Source: Eucommia ulmoides (taxonomy: Eukaryota > Streptophyta > Magnoliopsida > Garryales > Eucommiaceae). Taken from it: a DNA stretch of 64,000 nt. The stretch is from NCBI GenBank assembly GCA_016647705.1, contig CM028335.1, positions 41,268,526-41,332,525 on the forward strand, written 5' to 3'. The translations under genes were made by a program, and so were the position numbers. The notes beneath the pieces were generated by a model that saw only the letters and a list, made by a program, of their open reading frames with translations, did not search any database and was not told where the DNA came from. This document shows positions 48,601 to 54,601 of this stretch, piece after piece. Position 1 is the stretch's first letter, and each line of letters opens with the position of its first letter.

Positions 48601-51600
48601 TGCACCCGAGTAACCCTATTTCATTCAGTAGGTCGAGTACATACTTTCTTTGACTCACAAATATGCCTCCCTTTGATCTAGCAAATTCCATTCCAAGAAA
48701 ATATTTTAATGGACCTAAGTCTTTGATTTCAAAATTATCAGCAAGTTTTCCTTTAAGTCTTCTCAACTCGTCATTATCACTTCCTGTTAAGATAATATCA
48801 TCTACATAGACAATTAAAATGGCAATCTTACCATCAATTGAGTGTCTATAAAACATCGTATGATCTGCTTGGCTTTGTTGATAACCCTGACCTTTTACAG
48901 TGGTTCCAAAGCGTTCAAACCACGCTCTTGGAGACTGTTTTAGGCCGTATAGTGACTTCTTTAACTTGCACACCTTTCCTTGTCCTATCTTTCTTTCAAA
49001 GCCCGGTGGTAAACTCATGAACACTTCTTCTTCCAAGTCTCCATTTACAAAGGCATTTTTCACGTCTAATTGGTGTAGTGGCCAATCAAGATTCACAGCT
49101 AAGTTCAATAGAACCCGAATCGAGTTTATCTTAGCAACTGGAGCAAATGTTTCTTGGTAGTCTATTCCATATGTCTGCGTGAACCCTTTAGCCACGAGTC
49201 TTGCTTTATACCGTTCTATGCTTCCATCTGCCTTACACTTAACTGTGAATACCCACTTGCACCCGACTATCTTTGTATCCTTTGGCGAATCAACTATTTC
49301 CCACGTACCACTCCTTTTAAGAGCATTCATCTCTTCCAGAACTGCTAGCTTCCAACCTGTATCACCTAGTGCTTCCTCAATATTCCTTGGAATAAACAAA
49401 TTAGTAACTTTAGAAGTAAAGACTCTATAAGGTTCGGAAAGTTTTGTATAGGATACATATCTAGATATGGGGTGATTGGTGCAGGTTCTAACTCCTTTCC
49501 TGATGGCTATAGGGATATTAAGATCTGGAGGAATACTGGAATGAGAAGATTCATGAGGAGGTGGTTAAGATATAGGATTACCTGGATCATTACTTGGGGA
49601 GTCGGACCTTGTGCTAGAACAGTAGGCTGATCTGTATTCTTTTTTATACCTCTCCGAGTATAAACCCGCAACTCAGTACATGATTGTGGTATTTCTTCAT
49701 CTGTTTGTGAAGGAATTATGCTCGGCACTTTTGTACTAGTAGGGATCCCTTTTTGTTTTTCAATATTGTCATCACTTGTTTTTGACTGATTTGGAGGAAA
49801 AATTTCTAAGACTGTGGTAGGGAGAGGATCATCAGTGACCCAAAAATTCCCTTCCATTACATTCTCCTCCTGAAAGGGATTTTTGTCAAAGAAGGAAACA
49901 TTTTCCAAAAACGTGACCCGTCTATACTAACATGAATTTTCTTGGTTTGTGGATTGTTAACACTTATACCCTTTTTGATTTGGTGCATAACCGATGCAAA
50001 CACATTTTTCTGCTCTAGGATCAAGTTTAGACCGAAATTGGCTAGGAATATGAACATAAGAGGTGCAGCCAAATATTTTAAGAGGCAGGTCAGCTGATAT
50101 CCTAGAAGCTGAAAAGCGTGTTTTGAACTTATCAAATGGTGTGGTGTAATTTAGAATACGTGTAGACATGCGATTTATTAAATATGCGGCTGTTAAAAAA
50201 GCATCACCCCACAAATATTTTGGAATATGCATCGAAAACCTGAGTGCACGTGCGACTTCGAGTAAATGTTTATTTTTTCGTTCAGCAATGCCATTTTGTT
50301 GGGGCGTGTCACGACACGTGGATTGATGTAGAATACCATTTGTTTTCAAAAAACTGCCTAAACATTCATTGAAATATTCTGTTCCATTATTTGTGCGAAG
50401 AATGCTAGGTTTCATTTGAAATTGGTTTTCTAGCATAATGCAAAAATCTTTAAATAAAGCTGCTACATCAGATTTTGCACGCATCAAATATGTCCAACAT
50501 AAACGTGTGTGATTATCAATAAATGTCACAAACCATCTTTTTCCGGATAGTGTTGTGATTTTTGAAGGGCCCCATACATCGCTGTGAATTAAATAAAATG
50601 GTTTAGATGTACGATATGATTTTGAAATATAAGAAATACGCTGACTTTTTGCAAACAAACAACTTTCACAATAAAAGGAAAAACAATCTATATTCTTAAA
50701 TAACGTCGGAAACAAATGTTTAAGATATTGAAAACTTGGATGTCCTAATCTAAGGTGCCAAAGCATGATTTTATCACGAACAGACGTTGAACTCATACCA
50801 CTGGTGCCGTGAGTTGTTTTATTCCTCAAGGAGTTATCATCGAAGTAATACAGGCCATCCACCAATCTAGCACTGCCAATCATCTTCCCCGAGCTCTGGT
50901 CCTGAAAGAGACATTGAGATTCAGAGAAAATGGCATGACAATTCGAATCTCGCAATAGTTTACTTACAGATAAGAGGTTACAAGTAAATTTAGGAACGTG
51001 GAAGACCGTTTTTAGATTAACACTATCTGAGATTGTTATTTGGCCTTTTCCTGCAATGGGTGAGAAACTACCGTCTGCAATTCTAATTCTTTCATTACCA
51101 GAACACGGTGAATAGGTATTGAAAAGGTGATAAAAACTTCTCATATGATCAGAAGCACCTGAATCAATAATCCAAGATGCTGAATTTAAGGAACAGGAAA
51201 AAGCTCTAAATTTACTACCTGTTTGAGCTAAGGAAGCATTAGGAGTACCAAATGATGGATTAACAGTCAGCAGTTTCAGAAGTTGATCAATCTGTTCTTT
51301 GTTGAATGGAGTGGTGGCAGCTTCATGCGCGGAAGGATAGGATCGGTTAGATTTTTCTCCCGTTTTGTTGCTCTTCAAATTTGCTGGTTTCCCATGGATT
51401 TTCCAGCATGTTTCCCGTGTATGACGGGGCTTGTTGCAGTAGTCGCACCATATACGAGGTCGTTCCTCTGCTCGGCGTGGAAACCTGCTGGAGTGAGCAT
51501 TAGCAGCAGCCAAAGCAGACTGGTCAATTGGAGCAACTGTAGGGCTGATAATTTGTGGCTTGTTAAGCATAATGTTCCGACGGGTCTCCTCCCTTCGGAC

Positions 51601-54600
51601 CTCCGAGAAAACTTCATTAATTGAGGGAAGAGGCTGACGACCAATGATTCGTCCCCTAACTTCGTCAAGTTCCGGTTTCAGAACTGCTAGGAACTTAAAA
51701 ACACGATCATAATCCACCAACTTCTTATAGTGGCTATAATCCTCGGTCGAATGCCATTCATGATCGTCGAACATATCTTGATCTTGCCATATTCTCTTCA
51801 ATGAATTGAAATACTTGGTGATACTGTCTTCGCCTTGACGGATATCACGGAGTTTTAGAGTCAACTCATACTTTTGAGATTGGTTTCCCAGATCAGAATA
51901 CATCTGATTTACATTGTCCCAAAGTTCTTTCGCCGTAGGGTAGCACATGTAGTTGGAGCTGATTTCCTTATCCATATAGTTTACGAGCCACGTCATCACC
52001 ATGGAGTTTTCAGCATCCCAAGTCGTATGCGACGGATCTTTGATGGAGGGTTCCTTTGCATCACCGATTAGATATCCTATCCGTCCTCGTCCACGGATAT
52101 ACATTCGCACCGATTAAGACCAACGCAAGAAATTGGTTCCATTCAGACGAACAGAGGTGATTTGGATGGAGTGGGATTCGGAAGGGAGATGCTTTGGTTC
52201 GGTAAGTTGGCTGGACCTTGGGATGGATTCTGAGGTAACGTCGGACATGGTGAAGGCAAGGGGAAATATCGTCAGAAATTAAGAATCGTCGGGTTGGCCT
52301 TCAACGGGTAAATCTCGCGAAACCAAGCTACTGGATGTTGAGTTGACTCACTGAGAATCACTGCGTTGACTCGCTGAGAATCGTCTGAGTTGACTCGGTT
52401 TCGTCGATTTCAAGCAAATCAGGCAACGGTGGCGGTGGCTAGGGCCGTGAGTGTTCGTCGGTGGCTGCAATCGAGTTGAAATCGCAAGATCTGTTTCGTA
52501 CAGATCTCGCGAGGGTTCGTTCGTCGGTTGCTAGGGCTCCGGCGAGGCTGTCGGCGGCAAATGGAGGATTGACGAGGCTTCGTTGTCGGTTGTAGAAGGC
52601 CGGAGAGTGTTCGTTGGCGGCTGTAGAGGACCAGCGAGGCTTCGTCAGTTGTAATGAGGGCTCGTCGTCGGCTGTAGGGGAGCTTTCGTTCGTCGCCTGG
52701 CTGTAAGAGACGCTGGCGAACCTTCGTCGGCTGTTGTTGGATGCCGGCGAACGTCGTCGACGACTACAATGGCCGGCGGCGAACTTCGAAAGCTTGTAAA
52801 GGGCCGGCTGCTGCTGCAGAGGCTAGGGTCTTTTGGGTTTTAGCTCCAATACCAAATTGAAATGAATTAATCAATTGTATATCACATTAATCATACAATA
52901 TGAGACTACATATAGGAAAACTTAAGAACTAAAAAAGGTAAATAACTAATTACAATTAACTATTTTCCTAATCTGTATATTTGACTTTCCATATATACAA
53001 ATACTACCAATATTGAATATTCCAACATATTATAAATAGACGGAGAGGCTAACACAATGATTAAGTCTTCTCATTCTTTTCATATTCTCTTGTTACTTTA
53101 ACAACTTCTTTTGGGCTGTAGGAGGAGATATGAAAATTTTACTGAATGAATTTCGAGAAGACTTCTTTCGAATTGTAGGAGGAAATATGGATTGACCATT
53201 CCATGACAAAATGCCATTCTTCTTCCATAAAATTACTAAACTGCCATTATAGTGTTGTCTGTGTTTCACACTCTTGGACTTTTGACGCATTGGCTACGTA
53301 GTTTGTCCATTTTTATAATTTTTATTTAGATAAATACATATATAAATATTAATGAGGTAATTATGACGTCATTGGTTCGCCTACCAATTGAACCGGTGAC
53401 CCATGACCCAGTGACTTTTCCGGTCTGATGTCCGGTCCGGTTTTAAAAACATTGATGCTGGTACATGTAAATGGACAACTTTATGTCTTGCCGTGCTTCA
53501 ATTAATTGCAATTATATGTAATCCTTGCAACTTTTAATATCCATTTATAACTTTATTTAAATGACATTTTAGGTGATATACTTTGGGGATCACTTATTTA
53601 GTGACCTAAGAGGACCGTCAAAAGCTGGGTGGCGTACGGCTGCAATTATCCATGAATTAGAAGTATGCCTTGTACATTAATCTTTCATCTTAGTTTTTTT
53701 TTTTTTTTGATGCAGTTTGCTTTTTTGCGGATACATTATTATGTTGATAAACTTTAAGGCTCCCCTCTAACACAGCATGTTGGTGCTGACTCTTGACTTG
53801 ATGAACCTAAAGTCTAAACGTGTATCTCTTGATGGAAGAAGCGTGTAGTAGTTGATTAAGAGGAGTTGAGGTTGCAGTCTTCTAAAGTTTGCTTCTCTTG
53901 TACTTACTAATTGAGGATTTCTTGAATTTATATTTGAGTAAAAGGATTCAATTGTTGATTTTGTTAGTGCCCTTGCGAGCGAACTCATGTTGTTACATAT
54001 ATTATGTGTTAGTTGGCTTGGGATATAACAGATCGCATAAGAGTCAGTCCTCTTTTCGGATTTGGTGTCAACTGTCAGGGTGTGATATAATTTAGGGAAA
54101 CTTTTTTAGAGGTCTTAAAATTCCAAAAACAACTTTCTAAGGACCATCTCATGTATAAAAAAATCACTGTTACTGGACTCCATAAAGTGGTGTTTTTATG
54201 GGATGGGACTTTTGGGCAAATTTCCCTAGCACACAAGCACTGTCAATATTCATTTTTGGGGGGTAAAGATGGGGCTTGTCCCACATTAGCCGGCAAGGCT
54301 TAGTTCCTGACATTTATAAGGGTGCCACTGCACTAATTGGAAATTAATGGTTTTTAGCTTGGCATGGAGAAGTAAAACGATAAGGTGTAGCCTAAGGTAA
54401 TCTACAACAGTTGTTTCTTGTGGCCATGTCTGAGTCATGCTCTCCTGAAGTCCATAGATGCTTGTTGAAATTTCATACGAGACCTCTCTCTCTCTCTCTC
54501 ATTTTAATTGATTTCGAACTTATGCTTGTTTTGGTGATTCAATTTATTGCGTGCAGAATGAGATAAGGATACAAAATTATGATAATTACCGTTTCGAGCA

Positions 54601-54601
54601 G
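7574..54601 (+). CDS. 5'-nucleotidase domain-containing HAD-family protein, 12 exons seen, 3' end missing
   Basis: Twelve exons with GT-AG borders join in phase into 448 codons. All four HAD motifs are visible: motif I GFDYDYTL (D126, D128, exon 4), motif [10 protein letters not shown] (T313, exon 8), a motif III lysine in AKANKPEFY (K351, exon 9), and motif [14 protein letters not shown] (D409, D414, exon 11). The family (cN-II/NT5DC-like, IMP-GMP-specific-nucleotidase type) hydrolyses nucleoside monophosphates; the substrate cannot be read from sequence. The first 50 residues are rich in Arg and Ser and have no acidic residue, so mitochondrial import is likely. Residues around 76-97 may form a short coiled coil. 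I found no exon after 54601 in the window, so the C-terminus (roughly 100-150 residues in relatives, from memory) should lie beyond 64000. No frameshift or stop occurs in the exons, so the gene looks intact despite introns of 8-12 kb full of transposons. Confidence 0.9.
7726..7759 (+). CDS. Nucleotidase exon 2
   Basis: Follows a polypyrimidine tract and tgcag and ends before gtgtct. Gives [11 protein letters not shown] plus one base. A very short exon; its inclusion is supported by phase match with exons 1 and 3 and by the basic, Ser-rich composition. Confidence 0.7.
7825..8067 (+). CDS. Nucleotidase exon 3
   Basis: Acceptor at tttgaag, donor at gaag-gtgcc. Encodes the end of the presequence, then an acidic helical stretch ([20 protein letters not shown]) and the conserved PKLNPEG lead-in. 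It shares a split Gly codon with both neighbouring exons. Confidence 0.85.
8166..8302 (+). CDS. Nucleotidase exon 4 (HAD motif I)
   Basis: Begins with [21 protein letters not shown]126 and D128 are the nucleophile and acid-base aspartates of the HAD fold. Ends NE before gtatta. Strongly conserved in plant relatives. Confidence 0.95.
8412..8561 (+). CDS. Nucleotidase exon 5
   Basis: Exactly 50 codons from [10 protein letters not shown] to GCYFGRKK, between ttcccag and gtgaat. Part of the cap region in this family. The following intron is about 12.5 kb. Confidence 0.93.
8562..10262. other. Intron 5, proximal part, no gene seen
   Basis: AT-rich intron sequence without a long open frame. A very AT-rich patch lies at 9335-9510. 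I see no complete transposon boundary here; degraded repeat fragments are possible. Confidence 0.6.
10587..11560. mobile_element. MULE-type MITE inserted in the gypsy LTR
   Basis: A perfect 9-bp duplication TAAAAAATA flanks it (10578-10586 and 11561-11569), the size made by Mutator-like transposases. The ends share GGxAxAATGGGTG as inverted termini. The interior is almost entirely repeats: a 69-base unit repeated about three times (10840-11040), and a roughly 170-base direct duplication (about 11048-11215 and 11226-11393), each half with its own (TA)n. Motifs GTTACATG and CATGTAAC recur throughout in both orientations. No transposase is present. Confidence 0.85.
10840..11040. repeat. 69-base tandem repeat inside the MITE
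   Basis: About three units, each with agttacatgtctttgatatg and an inverted partner atatgtaact. The long minus-strand frame over it only reflects the 23-codon period. Confidence 0.85.
11987..13351 (-). pseudogene. Integrase of the intron-5 gypsy element, broken
   Basis: The H2C2 zinc-finger part lies at about 12891-13115 ([20 protein letters not shown], then VTCRQAK). The catalytic core and C-terminal domain are in the 304-codon frame 11987-12901 ([32 protein letters not shown]). The first core aspartate, expected in a SMDF-type context, reads SMNFVLGLP, so it appears replaced by Asn. Frameshifts near 12905 and 13130 separate the pieces. The C-terminus ends [17 protein letters not shown] inside the 3' LTR. 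No classical chromodomain is seen; this tail may be the variant motif of CRM elements. It would insert element cDNA into the genome if intact. Confidence 0.85.
13352..14842 (-). pseudogene. Reverse transcriptase and RNase H of the intron-5 gypsy element, broken
   Basis: The N-terminal part is at 14546-14842 ([16 protein letters not shown]). The palm is at 13871-14248 ([17 protein letters not shown] and the catalytic box [12 protein letters not shown], where the second Asp is replaced by Asn). RNase H-like sequence follows at about 13380-13860 with stops. Between the two RT blocks (14250-14545) the frame is interrupted by stop codons. The catalytic change alone would abolish polymerisation. 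Confidence 0.85.
14839..17611 (-). pseudogene. gag and protease region of the intron-5 gypsy element, broken and split
   Basis: gag starts at the ATG at 17611 ([20 protein letters not shown]). The capsid part at 16061-16338 holds [20 protein letters not shown] and the NAIIWWDQL box. The region at 15681-15875 continues capsid, and the zinc knuckle [14 protein letters not shown] is at about 15560-15605. Protease follows ([13 protein letters not shown] near 15321; a Gly next to the active-site Asp appears changed to Arg). A Lys-rich tail at 14839-14940 comes from poly-T on the + strand. Stops and frameshifts separate the blocks, and the hAT derivative at 16339-17314 interrupts gag. Confidence 0.85.
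16339..17314 (+). mobile_element. Internally deleted hAT element (derivative of 21395-25209 family)
   Basis: Ends catagttatcaaag and ctttaacaactatg, flanked by a perfect 8-bp duplication TCCACGCC (16331-16338 and 17315-17322). Both ends match the full-length element at 21395-25209, including GC-rich subterminal gcgcctaggc repeats and the pyrimidine-rich leader. The coding part is lost: the ATG at 17002 is followed after a few bases by the parental last codons and stop. The junction near 17009-17013 shares GTG with both parental sides. Non-autonomous. Confidence 0.93.
18121..18133 (-). other. Primer-binding site of the intron-5 gypsy element
   Basis: On the minus strand it reads TGGTAATTAGAGC, two bases after the 5' LTR end. 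It resembles the tRNA-iMet-type site TGGTATCAGAGC with small differences. The leader from here to the gag ATG is about 510 bases. Confidence 0.65.
18136..18973 (-). repeat. 5' LTR of the intron-5 gypsy element
   Basis: Runs on the + strand from TGATGCGAACCTC to tttccatta, immediately before the GTAGC duplication. It contains the same integrase tail as the 3' LTR ([15 protein letters not shown], 18880-18940, minus), as expected if the polyprotein end is LTR-encoded. The terminal CA is mutated (tta). Confidence 0.9.
18979..21055. other. Intron 5, distal part, with a diverged direct repeat
   Basis: Two copies of a roughly 180-base segment lie at about 19880-20060 and 20083-20260. They share atggagaacttggcttg-like and gaggccatattccgaaaaat segments. 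The open frames here (for example 19578-19982 minus and 20079-20498 plus) resemble nothing I can name. It may be a remnant of an old mobile element or a duplicated gene piece. Confidence 0.5.
21056..21157 (+). CDS. Nucleotidase exon 6
   Basis: Exactly 34 codons, [20 protein letters not shown] to MDFFCFSE, between cttcag and gttagt. It lies between two transposon-filled introns of 12.5 and 10.6 kb. Confidence 0.93.
21395..25209 (+). mobile_element. hAT transposon, full length, transposase disabled
   Basis: The termini catagttgtcaaag and ctttaacaactatg are near-perfect inverted repeats, flanked by a perfect 8-bp duplication CTTCCATG (21387-21394 and 25210-25217). Both subterminal zones are GC-rich with gcgcctaggcg-like repeats (21410-21545 and 25115-25195). 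A pyrimidine-rich leader (21650-21990) precedes the transposase. The small element at 16339-17314 is an internal deletion derivative of this family. Confidence 0.95.
22290..24920 (+). pseudogene. hAT transposase, four exons, two premature stops
   Basis: Exons 22290-23241, 23339-24148, 24225-24343 and 24447-24920 have GT-AG borders. Exon 1 carries a BED-type zinc finger ([23 protein letters not shown]), an acidic stretch ([11 protein letters not shown]), and a DUF659-like part ([28 protein letters not shown]). Exon 2 continues the RNase H-like core ([34 protein letters not shown]). Exons 3-4 carry the hAT dimerisation motif ([33 protein letters not shown]). In-frame TGA codons at 23443-23445 and 24326-24328 stand where related transposases usually have Trp. 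A single G-to-A change explains each. The rest of the frame is intact, so it was inactivated fairly recently. Confidence 0.92.
25218..27441. other. Intron 6, middle part, no gene seen
   Basis: No recognisable coding region. The frames at 25890-26177 (+) and 26496-26903 (-) lack motifs that I know and have compositions typical of chance frames (Phe/Ser/His-rich). I could not delimit a transposon here. Confidence 0.55.
27447..27769 (+). repeat. 5' LTR of the chromovirus derivative
   Basis: 323 bases. Contains a tataatgagg TATA-like box near 27638 and about three aagtagcc(g/a)tta repeat units (27550-27625). Confidence 0.88.
28526..30570 (+). pseudogene. gag fused by deletion to integrase C-terminus and chromodomain
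   Basis: The gag N-terminus starts [20 protein letters not shown] (28526) with coiled-coil-like spacing. The capsid box is at 29126-29620 ([30 protein letters not shown]). The zinc knuckle near 29860-29910 reads [14 protein letters not shown], with Gln where His is usual. From about 30040 comes the integrase tail ([40 protein letters not shown]). Then, one frame over, comes a chromodomain ([17 protein letters not shown], stop, [16 protein letters not shown]) ending before the 3' LTR. At least three in-frame stops and one frameshift are present. About 3 kb of a normal pol gene is absent. Confidence 0.88.
30580..30965 (+). repeat. 3' LTR of the chromovirus derivative, with minisatellite
   Basis: 386 bases, about 60 longer than the 5' LTR because it has about five aagtagccgttaa units at 30690-30815. 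Ends CTTCATCA. Confidence 0.88.
30971..31791. other. Intron 6, distal part
   Basis: No gene seen. A segment at about 31375-31560 has aacaaacgagttatgaac-type phrases that recall low-copy MITE debris, but no ends could be set. Confidence 0.5.
31792..31956 (+). CDS. Nucleotidase exon 7
   Basis: Exactly 55 codons, [18 protein letters not shown] to DPQRYLVKN, between ttgtag and gtgcgt. Contains the HVHRSGLVH segment typical of the plant family. Confidence 0.94.
31988..32023. repeat. (CT)n microsatellite in intron 7
   Basis: Eighteen CT units beginning about 30 bases after the exon 7 donor. Confidence 0.97.
32141..32251 (+). CDS. Nucleotidase exon 8 (HAD motif II)
   Basis: Exactly 37 codons, [20 protein letters not shown], then [18 protein letters not shown]313 in LLTNSP is the motif II residue that binds the phosphate. 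Confidence 0.94.
32515..33432. repeat. Diverged direct duplication within intron 8
   Basis: Segments about 32515-32720 and 33190-33430 share the order ctgaggtgg/ctaaggtgg, tagcatctggat, ttttgggttgcctt/gttgggttgcctt and ggttttatc. The material between (32740-33180) has GC-rich phrases and a minus-strand frame that I cannot identify. Confidence 0.6.
33456..35125 (-). repeat. 3' LTR of the non-coding element
   Basis: The segment 34490-34905 contains seven or more palindromic or near-palindromic cgcctaggcg units. They also occur in the other LTR. The 75-codon frames seen on both strands recur in both LTRs simply because the sequence is duplicated. Confidence 0.9.
36910..36927 (-). other. Primer-binding site complementary to tRNA-Asp
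   Basis: The + strand reads tccccggcaacggcgcca, identical to my memory of the 3' end of plant tRNA-Asp including CCA-adjacent bases. The minus strand (TGGCGCCGTTGCCGGGGA) is therefore the binding site, six bases inside the 5' LTR edge. Confidence 0.88.
36934..38612 (-). repeat. 5' LTR of the non-coding element
   Basis: Nearly identical to the left LTR. It contains an extra cctaggtgcagaaaaattcg-type stretch around 38010-38030, which looks like a small local duplication of one cgcctaggcg unit. Confidence 0.9.
38618..39655. other. Intron 8 sequence with mirror-paired microsatellite
   Basis: No gene seen. At 39508-39565 a (CT)n(CA)n tract is followed by a (GT)n tract. CA and GT parts are complementary and could fold back. 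Confidence 0.6.
39661..40513 (-). mobile_element. Solo LTR of the intron-5 gypsy family
   Basis: TGATGCGAAC to TTCTCATCA, flanked by a perfect 5-bp duplication TTGAG (39656-39660 and 40514-40518). It matches both LTRs of the element at 10268-18973 end to end, which sets the LTR length at about 850 bases. No internal sequence remains, the usual result of recombination between the two LTRs of one element. The polyprotein tail is preserved in its proximal part. Confidence 0.95.
40519..40869. other. Intron 8, last part before exon 9
   Basis: AT-rich intron without recognised repeats. It leads into the ttag acceptor of exon 9. Confidence 0.6.
40870..40967 (+). CDS. Nucleotidase exon 9 (HAD motif III lysine)
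   Basis: [20 protein letters not shown], then [12 protein letters not shown] plus two bases of an Arg codon completed by exon 10. Acceptor ttag, donor ccg-gttctt. K351 is the likely motif III lysine. Confidence 0.92.
41707..41830 (+). CDS. Nucleotidase exon 10
   Basis: Starts by completing the split Arg codon and continues [17 protein letters not shown] to ITKWNGPE, between atgtag and gtacac. The non-autonomous hAT begins only 57 bases past this exon. Confidence 0.93.
42606..42647. repeat. (GA)n microsatellite
   Basis: About 21 GA units inside the non-autonomous hAT, 30 bases before the copia-1 insertion. Confidence 0.97.
43343..47323 (+). pseudogene. Copia-1 polyprotein, heavily broken
   Basis: Blocks in order: gag (43372-43947; [40 protein letters not shown]); zinc knuckle [14 protein letters not shown] (about 43930-43970) followed by a stop; protease box IDSAATDHM near 44200, with Ala at the usual Gly and a stop just before it; integrase (44750-45143; [22 protein letters not shown]); RT (45810-46480; [11 protein letters not shown] box kept at about 46360); RNase H (46890-47323; [28 protein letters not shown]). 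Stops and frameshifts occur between most blocks. It is clearly inactive and older than copia-2. Confidence 0.9.
47525..52248 (-). pseudogene. Copia-2 polyprotein with a nonsense codon, frameshifts and an RT-RNase H duplication
   Basis: It starts at the ATG at 52248 ([20 protein letters not shown]). A TAA at 52114-52116 interrupts gag where relatives usually have Gln. After it the frame is open for 717 codons: gag, zinc knuckle [14 protein letters not shown], protease [11 protein letters not shown], integrase ([36 protein letters not shown]). The second integrase catalytic Asp reads Asn (RTNNGTEYF, 50389-50391). Frameshifts follow between 49400 and 49960. The RT frame (47525-49399) has the intact [11 protein letters not shown] box and RNase H ([25 protein letters not shown]). 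An 84-codon segment is duplicated in tandem at 48117-48620. The frame runs about 68 bases into the 3' LTR. Confidence 0.93.
48117..48620 (-). repeat. In-frame 252-base tandem duplication in copia-2
   Basis: Two adjacent copies offset by 252 bases (gagtactctttaagtac at 48121 and again at 48373). Each encodes the segment from [20 protein letters not shown] to RILxYLKSTP. The offset is 84 codons, so the frame is kept. A few base differences separate the copies. Confidence 0.97.
53573..53662 (+). CDS. Nucleotidase exon 11 (HAD motif IV)
   Basis: Exactly 30 codons, [20 protein letters not shown], then [10 protein letters not shown], between tttag and gtatgc. D409 and D414 are the Mg-binding acids of motif IV. 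Confidence 0.95.
54557..54601 (+). CDS. Nucleotidase exon 12, last exon seen
   Basis: Fifteen codons ([15 protein letters not shown]) between gtgcag and gtattt. Family members continue after this point with a helical C-terminal part. No matching exon was found on the + strand up to 64000, so intron 12 is at least 9.4 kb, unless the gene is broken here. Confidence 0.85.

Larger units (their letters stand above)
47420..53027 (-). mobile_element. Ty1/copia element 2, young, inserted in the 3' LTR of copia-1
   Basis: The 173-base LTRs (47420-47592 and 52855-53027) differ at only one or two positions that I can see. A 5-bp duplication TATTA flanks it (47415-47419 and 53028-53032). On the minus strand the LTR starts TGTTGGAATATTC. 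The primer-binding site TGGTATTGGAGC abuts the 5' LTR at 52843-52854, and the polypurine tract TTAGGGGGAG abuts the 3' LTR at 47593. Two long frames cover most of the copia polyprotein. For the duplication to be exact, the LTR must include the bases ATT after the usual terminal CA. Confidence 0.95.
42678..53103 (+). mobile_element. Ty1/copia element 1, old, with copia-2 in its 3' LTR
   Basis: A perfect 5-bp duplication ACTTC flanks it (42673-42677 and 53104-53108). The 5' LTR is 42678 to about 42834 (TGTTAAATGG to a mutated end). The primer-binding site tggtatcaagagc is at 42836. The 3' LTR begins 47331 (TGTTAAAGGG), is interrupted at 47419, and resumes at 53033, ending tttaaca at 53103. The body (42850-47330) encodes gag, protease, integrase, RT and RNase H in copia order with many breaks. 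It sits inside the hAT at 41888-53454. Confidence 0.92.
41888..53454. mobile_element. Non-autonomous hAT element (CCGG-rich termini) split by copia insertions
   Basis: The left end caatgttttaaaaaccggac and the right end gtccggttttaaaaacattg are inverted. An 8-bp duplication ATGCTGGT flanks both sides (41880-41887 and 53455-53462), as in the hAT superfamily. Its own sequence is 41888-42677 plus about 53109-53454 (about 1.1 kb). No transposase is seen. The terminal zones repeat accgg and ggttcga phrases. Confidence 0.85.

Noticed and set aside
48235-48681. Two similar + strand frames (MISRLTA...) suggesting a gene pair
   Set aside because: They are the antisense shadow of the tandem duplication in the copia-2 RT-RNase H frame.
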